Part shown: one piece after another, positions 20,502 through 27,393 of the stretch
Position numbering within the stretch: the first letter of the stretch is position 1
How the letters are laid out: every line of letters starts with the position of its first letter
From: a virus
Virus record (IMG/VR): IMGVR_UViG_3300049001_000021
Span: 1-32,483 of that record
Length of the DNA: 32,483 bases
Strand: one strand, 5' to 3'
Program-made: the position numbers and the translations under genes
The notes under the pieces: generated by a model
The model's database searches: none
What the model was told of the DNA's origin: nothing
Seen by the model: only the letters and a program-made list of their open reading frames with translations

Positions 20502-20689
20502 CGGTCGACCGCCGGGAGGGGGCATCCGGGCCCGCATTCACAGGCACCGACGCGCATGTCGCACAGGGCGCCGCACGCCGCACAGTGGTACGGCTCGGTG
20601 TCGTCGTCGAGCGGCACGAGCTCGAGCTGCCCGTCGATCGGCTCGACGGGGGGCAGCGCGCCACCCCATCCCCATCGGTTGCGGCTCAT
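20498..20689 (-). CDS. Zinc-binding microprotein, 63 aa
   Basis: Six cysteines and one histidine lie in the C-terminal half (HCAACGALCDMRVGACECGP, then GC), enough for one or two zinc sites. The N-terminal half is tryptophan- and proline-containing and acidic (LELVPLDDDTEP). ATG 20689 overlaps the previous stop. Function unknown. Confidence 0.7.
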   Translation of the reverse strand: MSRNRWGWGGALPPVEPIDGQLELVPLDDDTEPYHCAACGALCDMRVGACECGPGCPLPAVDR

Positions 20690-21111
20690 GCCCCGCACCG
20701 CTCACAGTCGGCGTCACAGTCGGCGGCGGCTCGTGTCTCGTCGCGGGCGACCTCGTCGGCGTAGCTGAGGCACGCGTCGTGCTCGCAGCTCCCGCCGCCG
20801 TCGCACCACTCGACCTCGGGCCACGCGGGCGGCTCGACGACCGGCGGCGCCCCGTTCGTCGCGTGCCCGTCGAGGTGAGCCCGCAGCGGGTACTCGCCGG
20901 CGAGCGTCGCATCAACATCGAGCACGACGCTCACGTTCATCAATGAGCGCAGGGGGCGCCCGAGCTCGACGCCCTCGAGGTCGGCGAGCCCCGGCAGGGT
21001 GGTCTCGTACTCGAGGCGGTAGATGATCGGCACGTCGAACGCCGCCTCACACCCGGCGACCCGGCACTCGAGGTGCGCCGTCGTCGGCCCGAGGTAGTCG
21101 GTCGGCTTCAT
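20686..21111 (-). CDS. Cysteine-rich hypothetical protein, 141 aa
   Basis: The first part holds a Cys pair within a beta segment (AHLECRVAGCEAAFDVPIIY). The middle looks beta-rich (RSLMNVSVVLDVDATLAG). The C-terminus is a cluster of cysteines and acidic residues (EWCDGGGSCEHDACLSY and CDADCERCGA). This type of protein recurs in actinophages without known role. It is coupled by ATGA at both ends. Confidence 0.72.
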   Translation of the reverse strand: MKPTDYLGPTTAHLECRVAGCEAAFDVPIIYRLEYETTLPGLADLEGVELGRPLRSLMNVSVVLDVDATLAGEYPLRAHLDGHATNGAPPVVEPPAWPEVEWCDGGGSCEHDACLSYADEVARDETRAAADCDADCERCGA

Positions 21112-21305
21112 GCCGCGCACCGAACGGTCAGCCGCAGGTACGCATCGCCCCACCACTCGCGCCAGGCCGCGGGCACCGGTGGGCGCACGATGAGCTCGGT
21201 CGCCGCGCCGGGCGGGTAGTTGGCGCGCAGGCGCTCGAGCACGGCGAGCACGTCGTCGGCGGTCGCCCGATCGGGGTCGAGCAGTATCGACGCGTACGCG
21301 CTCAT
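21108..21305 (-). CDS. Hypothetical protein, 65 aa
   Basis: One central helix (TADDVLAVLERLRANYPP) sits between two strand-like segments (AYASILLDPDR and AYLRLTVRCAA). This resembles a small alpha/beta fold. Not recognised. ATG 21305 overlaps the upstream stop and the TGA overlaps the next ATG. Confidence 0.68.
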   Translation of the reverse strand: MSAYASILLDPDRATADDVLAVLERLRANYPPGAATELIVRPPVPAAWREWWGDAYLRLTVRCAA

Positions 21306-21517
21306 GGGGTCACCCTCGCCTCGACGGTGACCCGACGCCGCCCGGGCCCGTCGATGGCGACCTCGAACGTGACCCGATCGGGCTCGATCGTCATGCCGGT
21401 CATGGTGTGGATCACGTCGCGGCTGATGCCGAGCCACGCGATCGCCTGGCACAGCCGCTCATGGTCGATGGTCTGGGGCAGCAGCATCACGGCGTCGGCC
21501 GCGGTGAGGTGCCTCAC
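21302..21517 (-). CDS. Hypothetical protein, 71 aa
   Basis: GTG 21517 overlaps the upstream stop. The N-terminal half is helical (TAADAVMLLPQTIDHERLCQ), and the rest is a short beta hairpin (RVTFEVAIDGPGRRRVTVEA). No metal-site residues. Function unknown. Confidence 0.68.
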   Translation of the reverse strand: MRHLTAADAVMLLPQTIDHERLCQAIAWLGISRDVIHTMTGMTIEPDRVTFEVAIDGPGRRRVTVEARVTP

Positions 21518-21690
21518 GCTGCACCCCGCCCGATCACGTCGACCTCGCCGATGTCGGGGCGCACGGCGAAGACGCGCAATTCCATGTCCCGGGTCGACTC
21601 GTTGTTGCAGCCGACCTCGATCGCCAGCTCGCCGGGGACCTTCGGTGGCTGAACGTCGTCGGCGTAGTAGCCGCGAACGAGGTACTTCAC
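21514..21690 (-). CDS. Hypothetical protein, 58 aa
   Basis: GTG 21690 gives VKYLVRGYYADDVQPPKVPG, then a strand-rich sequence (ELAIEVGCNNES, MELRVFAVRPD). A single cysteine and no predicted membrane segment. It follows the nuclease gene with a GTGA overlap. Not recognised. Confidence 0.68.
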   Translation of the reverse strand: MKYLVRGYYADDVQPPKVPGELAIEVGCNNESTRDMELRVFAVRPDIGEVDVIGRGAA

Positions 21691-22220
21691 GCCGCCCCCT
21701 CGGATTCGTTGAGGGGCTCGCCGAACCCTGCCGAGCGCAGCAGCAGGCACAGGTCGGCGAGCTCGAACCGCACGGGCATGAGCGGGATGCGCACCCGATC
21801 CTCGACGTCGCCGCCCTGGTCGACGTGGCGCAGCGGCGCGGGGGTGCTGTTGCCGGTGAACCCGTCGGCGAGCCCGTAGAGGTCGACGGCGGGTAGGAAC
21901 GCCCACCACCGCGCAGGCAGGCAGCCGTCGCGGCGCACGATGAGCACGCCGACGGTCGCCCCGGCGGCGACCCGCTGCTGCTCGGTCTCGACCATCCACC
22001 CGGGCACCGCGGCCTCGGCACGCGTGGCCGGCCGCAGGCTCTTGACCTGCCAGGCGAGGCCGGGCGTGCCGTCGATGTCGCCCTGGTCGGGCAGCTCGCG
22101 GTCGGTCACCCGGTACCCGGTGCGCACGACGCGCTCGGCGTTGGGGAATCCGAGCCCGCGCAGCCCCTTGACGGCGATGCGCTCGGTTTCCTTGCCGCGG
22201 TCGGTGTTGGCCCGGCTCAC
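21687..22220 (-). CDS. PD-(D/E)XK-type nuclease, Holliday junction resolvase-like, 177 aa
   Basis: The first 100 residues match small phage resolvase-like nucleases: a helix with TDRGKETERIAVKGLRGLG, then an acidic site DQGDIDG followed by WQVKSLRP. Asp in GDIDG and Lys in QVK fit the PD-(D/E)XK core. The usual Glu before x-Lys is Gln here, as in Mrr-type QxK enzymes. A helix and the strand VGVLIVRRDG follow. The C-terminal about 60 residues form a separate helical segment. Such enzymes resolve branched DNA before packaging. GTG 22220 overlaps the upstream stop. Confidence 0.72.
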   Translation of the reverse strand: MSRANTDRGKETERIAVKGLRGLGFPNAERVVRTGYRVTDRELPDQGDIDGTPGLAWQVKSLRPATRAEAAVPGWMVETEQQRVAAGATVGVLIVRRDGCLPARWWAFLPAVDLYGLADGFTGNSTPAPLRHVDQGGDVEDRVRIPLMPVRFELADLCLLLRSAGFGEPLNESEGAA

Positions 22221-22417
22221 TGCTCGGCCCGCCACGGGACGCCGGCGGCAACGAACCGTGCGGCGGTGATGCCCGTGCGCACGGCCTCGGGCATCGAGTC
22301 GAAGCGGCCGACGATCACGTCGCCGAGGGTCTCGCCGGGCGGGGTGACGAGCTCGGCCCGCCACCGCCCCGACGACGGCTCGCGGCGGACGTTGACCCGG
22401 CACTCGACGGGGCTCAT
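22217..22417 (-). CDS. Hypothetical protein, 66 aa
   Basis: A beta-rich N-terminus (ECRVNVRREPSSGRWRAELV) leads to GETLGDVIVGRFDSM and a final helix (PEAVRTGITAARFVAAG). It resembles small HicB-like or RNase H-like antitoxin folds in outline, but this is too weak to name. ATG 22417 overlaps the upstream stop (ATGA). Confidence 0.68.
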   Translation of the reverse strand: MSPVECRVNVRREPSSGRWRAELVTPPGETLGDVIVGRFDSMPEAVRTGITAARFVAAGVPWRAEQ

Positions 22418-22590
22418 GCCGCCACCGCAGCGGGCTCGTACTCGTCGGGCCCGAGCTCGCGCAGGGTGCGCCCGTGGTCGTCGTCGCAGGGGCACAGCAG
22501 GGCGAGCCCGAGGCTCGCGAGGTCGTGCAGGTAGGCGGCGCTGTCGCGGACGCGATGCAACAGCCATGGTGGGATCGAGGTGAGTCTCAC
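22414..22590 (-). CDS. Hypothetical protein, 58 aa; first gene of the long coupled operon
   Basis: GTG 22590 is placed behind GGGAGGAA at a good distance, so this start is well supported. Sequence: a helix (WLLHRVRDSAAYLHDLASLG) with a Cys pair (LLCPCDDDHGR) and an acidic end. It opens the run of 20 coupled genes to 13958 and follows the large hairpin/operator region 22634-22681. Function unknown. Confidence 0.72.
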   Translation of the reverse strand: MRLTSIPPWLLHRVRDSAAYLHDLASLGLALLCPCDDDHGRTLRELGPDEYEPAAVAA

Positions 22591-22616
22591 TGTCTGTTCC
22601 TCCCGGGGTGCAGTGT

Positions 22617-22629
22617 GTGACGGTCACAG
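22617..22629. promoter_or_regulatory. Short dyad upstream of the long operon
   Basis: Perfect 6-bp arms around one base, TGTGACGGTCACA, lying between the hairpin 22634-22673 and the ribosome site of the gene starting at 22590. Small palindromes of this kind can be binding sites for dimeric regulators. No other copy was noticed. Confidence 0.35.
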
Positions 22630-22633
22630 AATG

Positions 22634-22673
22634 CACGACACCACCGACGGTGGCGACCGTCGGTGATGTCGTG
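22634..22673 (-). terminator. Large hairpin (18-bp arms) after the replication operon
   Basis: Arms 22634-22651 and 22656-22673 pair with a single mismatch around the loop GGCG. The stem ends carry CGACAC and ATGTCG, so it contains the CGACAY hexamer in inverted form. It can act as a terminator for the operon ending at 22696 and/or as a protein-binding site in the leader of the operon starting at 22590. Confidence 0.65.
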
Positions 22674-22681
22674 GCGTGTCG
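22666..22681 (-). promoter_or_regulatory. Operator-like site C: two CGACAY repeats beside a TATAAC box
   Basis: On the sense strand CGACAC, GCCA and CGACAT follow directly after TATAAC (22680-22685 region), the closest -10-like box in the window (five of six bases of TATAAT). No clear -35 box is present. If used, this promoter would drive the 20-gene operon, with the operator at its transcription start. Confidence 0.5.
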
Positions 22682-22695
22682 TTATAGGGCGGCGG

Positions 22696-23376
22696 TCATC
22701 GGAGACAGCCGCCCGCGTGGCCGTCGGGCAGGACGCACGGGGTGTTGGCGCCGTAGGACGGCGCGGAACACGGCTCCTCGGCGTGCGGGGCAGGCGCGGG
22801 AGAGGCGAGAGCGGCGGCGGTCGGGCAGGGCCATTGCGCCGGGTGGAGGCGGGGCCCGTCCCTGTCGGCGCACGACGAGCAGACCGGCGCGGACAACCCC
22901 CAGCAGCCGCACGAGCGAGCCTCGTCGGGGTCGTCCGCGTGAATGCCGCCGAGGCAGTCCGGGCAGGCGGGCACGCGCCCGGGGGTGTTGACCATCGGCC
23001 GGTGCAGCGCCTCGACCCGCTTGACGACAGCCTCCTCGTCGGTGGTGTGCTGCCCGACCAAGGCGGCGCGGGTGGGGCAGGGGAAAGTCCAGCCGCATCC
23101 GCCGCACATGCCGTGGGCACCGGCCGTGTGCAGCACCTCGACCCGCTTGACGGCTTCCTCCGCCGGGCTCGCGGGCATCGCGGCGGCCTGGACACGGGCC
23201 TCCACCTCGGCGGCGATCAGCGGGAGGAGGGCGTCGAGGTACGCAGTGAGCGTCGAGTCGATGCCCGGGATGCTCTGGACCGTCTCGACGTCCTCCTCCA
23301 CGTCATCGGCCCACAACTTCACCAACGCCTCGGCGAGCTGGTCGCGGAAGCGGGGATCGGTCACGTCGGCGGTCAT
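22696..23376 (-). CDS. Cysteine-rich protein with internal duplication, 226 aa
   Basis: Two copies of a unit with EEAVxKRVExLH and, later, WxxxCPTxxAL occur at about residues 73-108 and 114-190. The second contains an extra insertion with eight cysteines (ACPDCLGG, SCGCWG, VCSSCADRDG). The C-terminus has CSAPSYGANTPCVLPDGHAG, which carries the C-x5-H-x-G-x-C motif found in other genes here. The N-terminal 65 residues are helical. Units of this kind (RVExLHxP... WPCPT) are common in actinophage hypothetical proteins. ATG 23376 overlaps the previous stop. Probably a zinc protein, role unknown. Confidence 0.75.
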   Translation of the reverse strand: MTADVTDPRFRDQLAEALVKLWADDVEEDVETVQSIPGIDSTLTAYLDALLPLIAAEVEARVQAAAMPASPAEEAVKRVEVLHTAGAHGMCGGCGWTFPCPTRAALVGQHTTDEEAVVKRVEALHRPMVNTPGRVPACPDCLGGIHADDPDEARSCGCWGLSAPVCSSCADRDGPRLHPAQWPCPTAAALASPAPAPHAEEPCSAPSYGANTPCVLPDGHAGGCLR

Positions 23377-23816
23377 CGCTCGACCCGCGTGTTCCCGAGA
23401 CGGCCAAGGATCGAGCATCGGCGGCACGGGTCGCAGTCCTCGATCCGCTCGGGAGTGCAGGCGCACGGCTGCTCATCGACGAACCGAGCAGCGGCGGTGA
23501 TCGCGTTCGAGAGGATGAACGCTTCGCCATCGTCGCCGTCGGGCGGGTTGAGCAGGTCGATCACAAGGTCGCGAAGCGTCTCGTAATCGTCCGCGTAGTC
23601 CTCGGTCACGGCCTGCGGTCGCTGCCCGGCCGGGGGCGGGGTGACGGCGTACCCGCGGCGCCTGAGCTCGCCGACGATCGCCTCGAGCAGTACGCCCTCG
23701 GCGAGCGCCGTGCGCACGTGCATCGTCTCGCGCACCGCGCCGTCGACGAGCACCTGCACCTCGCCGAGCTCGCGGTCGTACTTGATCGTCTCGTCGATGC
23801 GGAACGTCGGGATCAT
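23373..23816 (-). CDS. Hypothetical protein with C-terminal Cys cluster, 147 aa
   Basis: The N-terminal part has strands (GEVQVLVDGAVRETMHV) and a helix (LAEGVLLEAIVGELRRRG). The centre is acidic (TEDYADDYETLRDLVIDLL). The last about 30 residues contain CACTPERIEDCDPCRRC, a compact five-cysteine site well known in actinophage proteins but without known function. Coupled by ATGA to the helicase gene upstream and to the next gene. Confidence 0.72.
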   Translation of the reverse strand: MIPTFRIDETIKYDRELGEVQVLVDGAVRETMHVRTALAEGVLLEAIVGELRRRGYAVTPPPAGQRPQAVTEDYADDYETLRDLVIDLLNPPDGDDGEAFILSNAITAAARFVDEQPCACTPERIEDCDPCRRCSILGRLGNTRVER

Positions 23817-25303
23817 CGCTCGCCTTCCTCGGGCTCGTCGAACGCCGACACGGGGCGTGTCAGCGGGTGATACTTGGTCGCGCTCGATCCCTCGCCGCCG
23901 CCGGGCTTGCCCGGGGTGGTGTAGGCGAGCCCCTTGCGCACGAGCCCCTCGAGCAGTCGTCGAGCTTTCTCGGCCTGCGCCCGGCTCGGCGTCTCGGTCT
24001 CGTATAGGGCCCGCGCCGTGCTCGCCGCGGTCTGCACCTGCGTCATCGCGAGCAGCTCGAGCAGGTCGACCCGGTTGTGCACCGTCGTCCGGCCTGCGGG
24101 GTGGTCGTGGGCGAGCCACTGCGGCCCCCACGGCTCGCGGGGCTGCTTGAGGTGGTGTGCCTTGACGATCGGGTCGCCGGGCTCGCCGACGAGCACGATG
24201 ACCGATCCCGCGCCCGCGGTGAGCCACGCCGACCCGTACACGTCGGCCAGGCTCGAGGGCGGCCTGCCGTCGGCGCCACGCTTCACGAGGTGGTGGAGCT
24301 CGAGCACCTCGACGCCGGCAGTGATGGCGAGCTGCCGGGCCCGGTTGTACCCGGCGCCGACCTCGTCATCGGTGAGCCCCATCGCGGCATCCTTGAGCGA
24401 GTCGACGACGAGGGTGTCGGCGCCCGCCGAGGCGCACAGGTCGGCGAGCAGCTCGGGGTTACGGGCCACGTCGGCGGGCGGCGGGCCCCACCCGAGCACG
24501 AGTCGACCGCCCGGGCTCGCGTACTGCTCGAGCTCGTCACGGCTGAACGAGCGCAGCAGTGACCGCCCGATCTGCTGCGGCCGGTCCATGCACAGGTACA
24601 GCACCCGCTTGCCCGGCAGCACGTCGAGGTCGAGCACCTTCGAGTCGAGCCCCATCCGGGCCCGCACGAGCTGCCCGGCGATCGTCGTCTTCCCGAGCCC
24701 GGGCAGCGCAGCGACCATGAGCGCCTCGCCCTGCGCCCATAGCACCTGTTCGCCGTCGCCCCACACGGCCGGGGGATTGGCGGGCAGGTCGAGCAGGAAC
24801 GACCCCGGCCGCAGGTACCCCTCGATGTTCGGCTTCGGTTTCTCGACGACGACGGGCACGGGCTCGACCGGCGGCGCCGGGGGCAGGGCGTCGGTGATGT
24901 CGGTCGGCTCGGGCGCGTCGAGGTTGAGCGGCCGCGGGGTGGCGTCGGCGTCCCGGGGGTGCTGCATCCCGTAGCGGAACCCGCTCTTGATCGTCTTCGT
25001 CGCCTCGGTGCGGGTGAGCCCGATCGACAGGGACGCGTTCATCAGGGCGGCGCGGGCGGCGTCCTCATCCATGTGCCCGCCCGCGATGGCCCGCCCGCAC
25101 TTCACCGCGGCGACGTTGAGCGTGGCGTTCCGCTGCCCCTGGGTGGCGGTGCGGACCCGCTCGACCTCGCCGTCGAGGATCGCCGCCCCGTACGCCTCGC
25201 GGCCGCTCGGGCGCGTGGCCGGCGCCACCATGCCGACCTCGGGGGCGGTCGACCGCTTCGCCCGCCACGCCTCGAGGTAGTTGACCCCGCCCGGTTCGGT
25301 CAC
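23813..25303 (-). CDS. RecA-fold replicative helicase/ATPase (RepA/DnaB-like), 496 aa
   Basis: Residues 35-115 form a helical domain (GREAYGAAILDGEVERVRTA, IAGGHMDEDAARAALMNASL) resembling the PriCT-type region that links primase and helicase in bifunctional replicases. The ATPase core follows: Walker A LPGLGKTT (200-207), Walker B DTLVVDS (296-302), a VLELHHLVKRG region and SVIVLVGEPGD. The last about 80 residues look like a winged helix (SRAQAEKARRLLEGLVRKGL). Together with the separate prim-pol gene two genes upstream, it would form the replisome core, unwinding the fork. GTG 25303 overlaps the MazG-like gene stop. Confidence 0.87.
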   Translation of the reverse strand: MTEPGGVNYLEAWRAKRSTAPEVGMVAPATRPSGREAYGAAILDGEVERVRTATQGQRNATLNVAAVKCGRAIAGGHMDEDAARAALMNASLSIGLTRTEATKTIKSGFRYGMQHPRDADATPRPLNLDAPEPTDITDALPPAPPVEPVPVVVEKPKPNIEGYLRPGSFLLDLPANPPAVWGDGEQVLWAQGEALMVAALPGLGKTTIAGQLVRARMGLDSKVLDLDVLPGKRVLYLCMDRPQQIGRSLLRSFSRDELEQYASPGGRLVLGWGPPPADVARNPELLADLCASAGADTLVVDSLKDAAMGLTDDEVGAGYNRARQLAITAGVEVLELHHLVKRGADGRPPSSLADVYGSAWLTAGAGSVIVLVGEPGDPIVKAHHLKQPREPWGPQWLAHDHPAGRTTVHNRVDLLELLAMTQVQTAASTARALYETETPSRAQAEKARRLLEGLVRKGLAYTTPGKPGGGEGSSATKYHPLTRPVSAFDEPEEGER

Positions 25304-25629
25304 TGCTGCGCCCCGAGTGCCCGACAGCGCACCCGGGCGATCTTCGCCTCGAGCAGCTCGATCGACCTGCCGCGGTGCCCGTCGATGTGCTCGACCGCGG
25401 CAAGCGCCGCGATCGCGGTGTCGAGCAGCTCGGCGACAACATCGCCGAGCCCGTGCGTGCGCCCCTTGCGGGGGTTCTGTCCGGTCGCCCCGATGAGTGC
25501 GGCGATCACCTCGCCGTGTTCCTCGCCGACCTTCGCCACACGCCCCCACAGCACCGCCTCGGGGTCGCGGTCAGTGAGGTGCGCGTCGACCCACTGCGAC
25601 AGCTCGACGAGCTGCTCAGCGGCGCTCAC
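25300..25629 (-). CDS. MazG-like nucleotide pyrophosphohydrolase, 109 aa
   Basis: All-alpha NTP-PPase. The metal site is formed by GEEHGEV (Glu36, Glu37 and Glu40 region) and, after a loop, LGDVVAELLDTAIAAL (Asp63, Glu67, Asp70), the classical ExxE..xxExxD pattern. Such phage enzymes hydrolyse NTPs, dNTPs or alarmones to tune nucleotide pools or host stress signals. Starts at GTG 25629 and is coupled by GTGA to the helicase. Confidence 0.8.
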   Translation of the reverse strand: MSAAEQLVELSQWVDAHLTDRDPEAVLWGRVAKVGEEHGEVIAALIGATGQNPRKGRTHGLGDVVAELLDTAIAALAAVEHIDGHRGRSIELLEAKIARVRCRALGAQQ

Positions 25630-25979
25630 TGCTCGTACCACGGGCGAGCGTCGCGACGAAACTCGGCGTCGCTGCGGGCGGTGACGGCGGCAGCGAACGC
25701 CTCGACGTGCTCGCGGGCGAGGGTCTTCACCTCGGCCCGCTCGGCGGCGCGCCCACGGCGGTGCGCGATCGTGAGGGCGTCGTGCATGAGGTCGAGCCGG
25801 GCGACCGCGCCCGAGGCGAGGATCTTCGCGAGCAGGTTCGCCGCCTCGCTGATGGTCGGCTCGCCGGTCGCCGGGTACGGGTCGGGCTCGTGGCGCTGCA
25901 CTGTGGTTCTCTCCCCCACGATCGTGTGAACGGTGCCGGTGATGATCACGGCGTCGGCCGGAATGACGTGGGCCATCAC
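25626..25979 (-). CDS. Hypothetical protein, 117 aa
   Basis: The N-terminal part is beta-like (ADAVIITGTVHTIVGERTTV). It is followed by helices (ISEAANLLAKILASGAVARL, AEVKTLAREHVEAFAAAV). Not recognised. GTG 25979 keeps the 4-nt overlap typical of the operon, but ATG 25976 one codon later is equally possible. Situated between prim-pol and MazG-like genes, so probably linked to replication or nucleotide use. Confidence 0.68.
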   Translation of the reverse strand: MMAHVIPADAVIITGTVHTIVGERTTVQRHEPDPYPATGEPTISEAANLLAKILASGAVARLDLMHDALTIAHRRGRAAERAEVKTLAREHVEAFAAAVTARSDAEFRRDARPWYEQ

Positions 25980-26593
25980 GCGACCGGCCCGAGCTCGAGC
26001 GGGCGCACCCAGGCATACCGCTTGCCGTCGATGACGCTCGGCGGGGCGACGACGTACCCGCCGATGCCGCGGAAGTCGATGCCGTCGACGATCCCGGCGC
26101 CGTTGCCCTCACCCGTGGCGGCGATGTAACGGTGTACCCCGCCGTCGCGGACGGTGGTGACGACGCCGAGCACGGCCGGCCACTCGCCCCGGGCGTAGTG
26201 ACGGGCACCCGTCGGCCCGTCCTGGTCGATCACGTCGACCCGATGCCCGGTCGCGATGCCGAGGTTCGCCGTCGGGTGCTCGGCCCACCATGTGCGCACG
26301 GCGTCGGGGTGGTCACTGGCGTCGAGGAACCCGCCCTTGCGATGCGACCCGTAGCAGCAGGTGAGGCGCTTCGACAGCGGGATCTTCGAGCCGGGGGACA
26401 GGGGGAACACGTGCAGCCCGTAGCGGGCGACGTAGTGCAGCGCCGACCGCAGCAGGGCGTCGGGGCGGGCGTACCACGCGGCAGCCTGCGCGGTCTCGCG
26501 GTCGAGCTGCTCGGCGTACCACTCGGCGAGCTCGTCGTCGCCGAGCTCGAGGGCGTGCAGGTACAGGTCGGGGGTGACGACGGGGGCGCTCAT
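25976..26593 (-). CDS. Prim-pol type DNA primase/polymerase, N-terminal domain protein, 205 aa
   Basis: Bifunctional primase-polymerase N-terminal family. After an N-terminal helical part, HYVARYGLHVFPLSPGSKIP starts the domain. NLGIATGHRVDVIDQDGP carries the metal-binding acidic residues (Asp120, Asp123/125 region). GGVHRYIAATG and GIDFRGIGGYVVAPPS are the other family blocks. It ends right after the domain at 205 aa, so the helicase half normally fused to it is a separate gene (23813-25303), split by two small genes. It makes primers at the fork. ATG 26593 overlaps the previous stop. Confidence 0.88.
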   Translation of the reverse strand: MSAPVVTPDLYLHALELGDDELAEWYAEQLDRETAQAAAWYARPDALLRSALHYVARYGLHVFPLSPGSKIPLSKRLTCCYGSHRKGGFLDASDHPDAVRTWWAEHPTANLGIATGHRVDVIDQDGPTGARHYARGEWPAVLGVVTTVRDGGVHRYIAATGEGNGAGIVDGIDFRGIGGYVVAPPSVIDGKRYAWVRPLELGPVA

Positions 26594-26898
26594 CGGGCGT
26601 CGTCGCGGCGAGACAGGAATGGGCGGCTGTTCGGGGTGGACTCGATCACGGGCCCGTCGTCATGGCGAGCGAGGGGGCACACCTGTGCGATGCCGTCAGG
26701 GTTGATCCCCTCGAGGGTGCTCGCCCACAAGCGCAGGCGATCGGCGGCGAGGTCGAGCCCCTCGCGGCGCCCCTCGGCACGGGCGGCGGCGAGCAGCTCG
26801 GCGAGGCGTTCACGCTGCCAAGGCTCGAGGGGGGCGACGGTGCGCGAGAACGCGGCGGCGTTGTCGTGGTCGAGGGGTGTTGGTGTCGTGTCGGTCAT
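26590..26898 (-). CDS. Hypothetical protein, 102 aa; first gene of the replication operon
   Basis: ATG 26898 follows GGGAGA nine bases upstream, so the start is good. The middle is helical (PWQRERLAELLAAARAEGRR, DLAADRLRLWAST). The C-terminus has one Cys and basic residues. It overlaps the prim-pol start by ATGA. Function unknown. Its first codons overlap a cluster of GTGTCG hexamers (26883-26907). Confidence 0.7.
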   Translation of the reverse strand: MTDTTPTPLDHDNAAAFSRTVAPLEPWQRERLAELLAAARAEGRREGLDLAADRLRLWASTLEGINPDGIAQVCPLARHDDGPVIESTPNSRPFLSRRDDAR

Positions 26899-26907
26899 GG
26901 CGTGTCG
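26883..26907 (-). promoter_or_regulatory. CGACAC cluster at the replication operon start
   Basis: Three CGACAC hexamers on the sense strand (GTGTCG at 26883, 26888 and 26902 of the plus strand) surround the ATG at 26898. AACGACACGCC is identical to pieces of sites A and C. Spacing is not the regular 10 bp, so this is a weaker candidate than sites A-D. Confidence 0.35.
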
Positions 26908-26932
26908 TTCTCCCAGGGGGTGCGTGCGTTGT

Positions 26933-26960
26933 GCGGCGACCGGGGCCCGGTGGTCGCCGC
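26933..26960 (-). terminator. Hairpin terminator after the membrane-protein pair
   Basis: Perfect 9-bp stem GCGGCGACC/GGTCGCCGC (26933-26941 with 26952-26960) around 10 bases, seven bases past the TAG of the holin-like gene. No U-tract. Confidence 0.6.
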
Positions 26961-26967
26961 CGGGCGA

Positions 26968-27393
26968 CTAGTTCGTCGGGATCAGGTGCACCCCCTCGTG
27001 TCCGAGCTCGAGCAGGCAGCGTGACCCGCCGCGGATATCGCGGCAGCGGGCACCGTTCGCGTCGGGGGTCGCGTGCAGGGCGTCACGGGCGCCGCGGGCG
27101 TACTCGTCGACAGAGTGCGCCTGCCACTCGGTGGCTTCGCGCGTCCACTCGGCGTTGAGCCGGGTGACCGTGGCCGGCGACCATGCGACCTTGCGGGCGG
27201 CCTCGACACCGCTGATGCCGAGCAGCGCCGTCCCGGCGGCGATCCACAGGGCGGCGCGCTCGCCGTCGATCACGCCGTACCCGACGAGCAGGGCGACGAC
27301 GGCGAGCAGGACGGGGTACAGGGCGAGGCGAACGGGCGAGAGCTCGCGCCACCTCGCGATGAGTCCCTCGGTCGGCTCGGCGTGATCAGCCAC
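26968..27393 (-). CDS. Holin-like membrane protein with C-terminal zinc-type motif, 141 aa
   Basis: Two membrane helices (about 22-41, LALYPVLLAVVALLVGYGVI; 47-66, AALWIAAGTALLGISGVEAA) are followed by a polar region, a layout common to putative actinophage holins. Downstream helices (WTREATEWQAHSVDEYARGA) precede CRDIRGGSRC and then LLELGHEGVHL, a C-x5-H-x-G-x-H motif not expected in a holin. GTG 27393 is preceded by AGGAG with good spacing. It overlaps the upstream membrane gene by eight bases. The pair may permeabilise the membrane at lysis although they lie far from the endolysin gene. Confidence 0.65.
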   Translation of the reverse strand: MADHAEPTEGLIARWRELSPVRLALYPVLLAVVALLVGYGVIDGERAALWIAAGTALLGISGVEAARKVAWSPATVTRLNAEWTREATEWQAHSVDEYARGARDALHATPDANGARCRDIRGGSRCLLELGHEGVHLIPTN

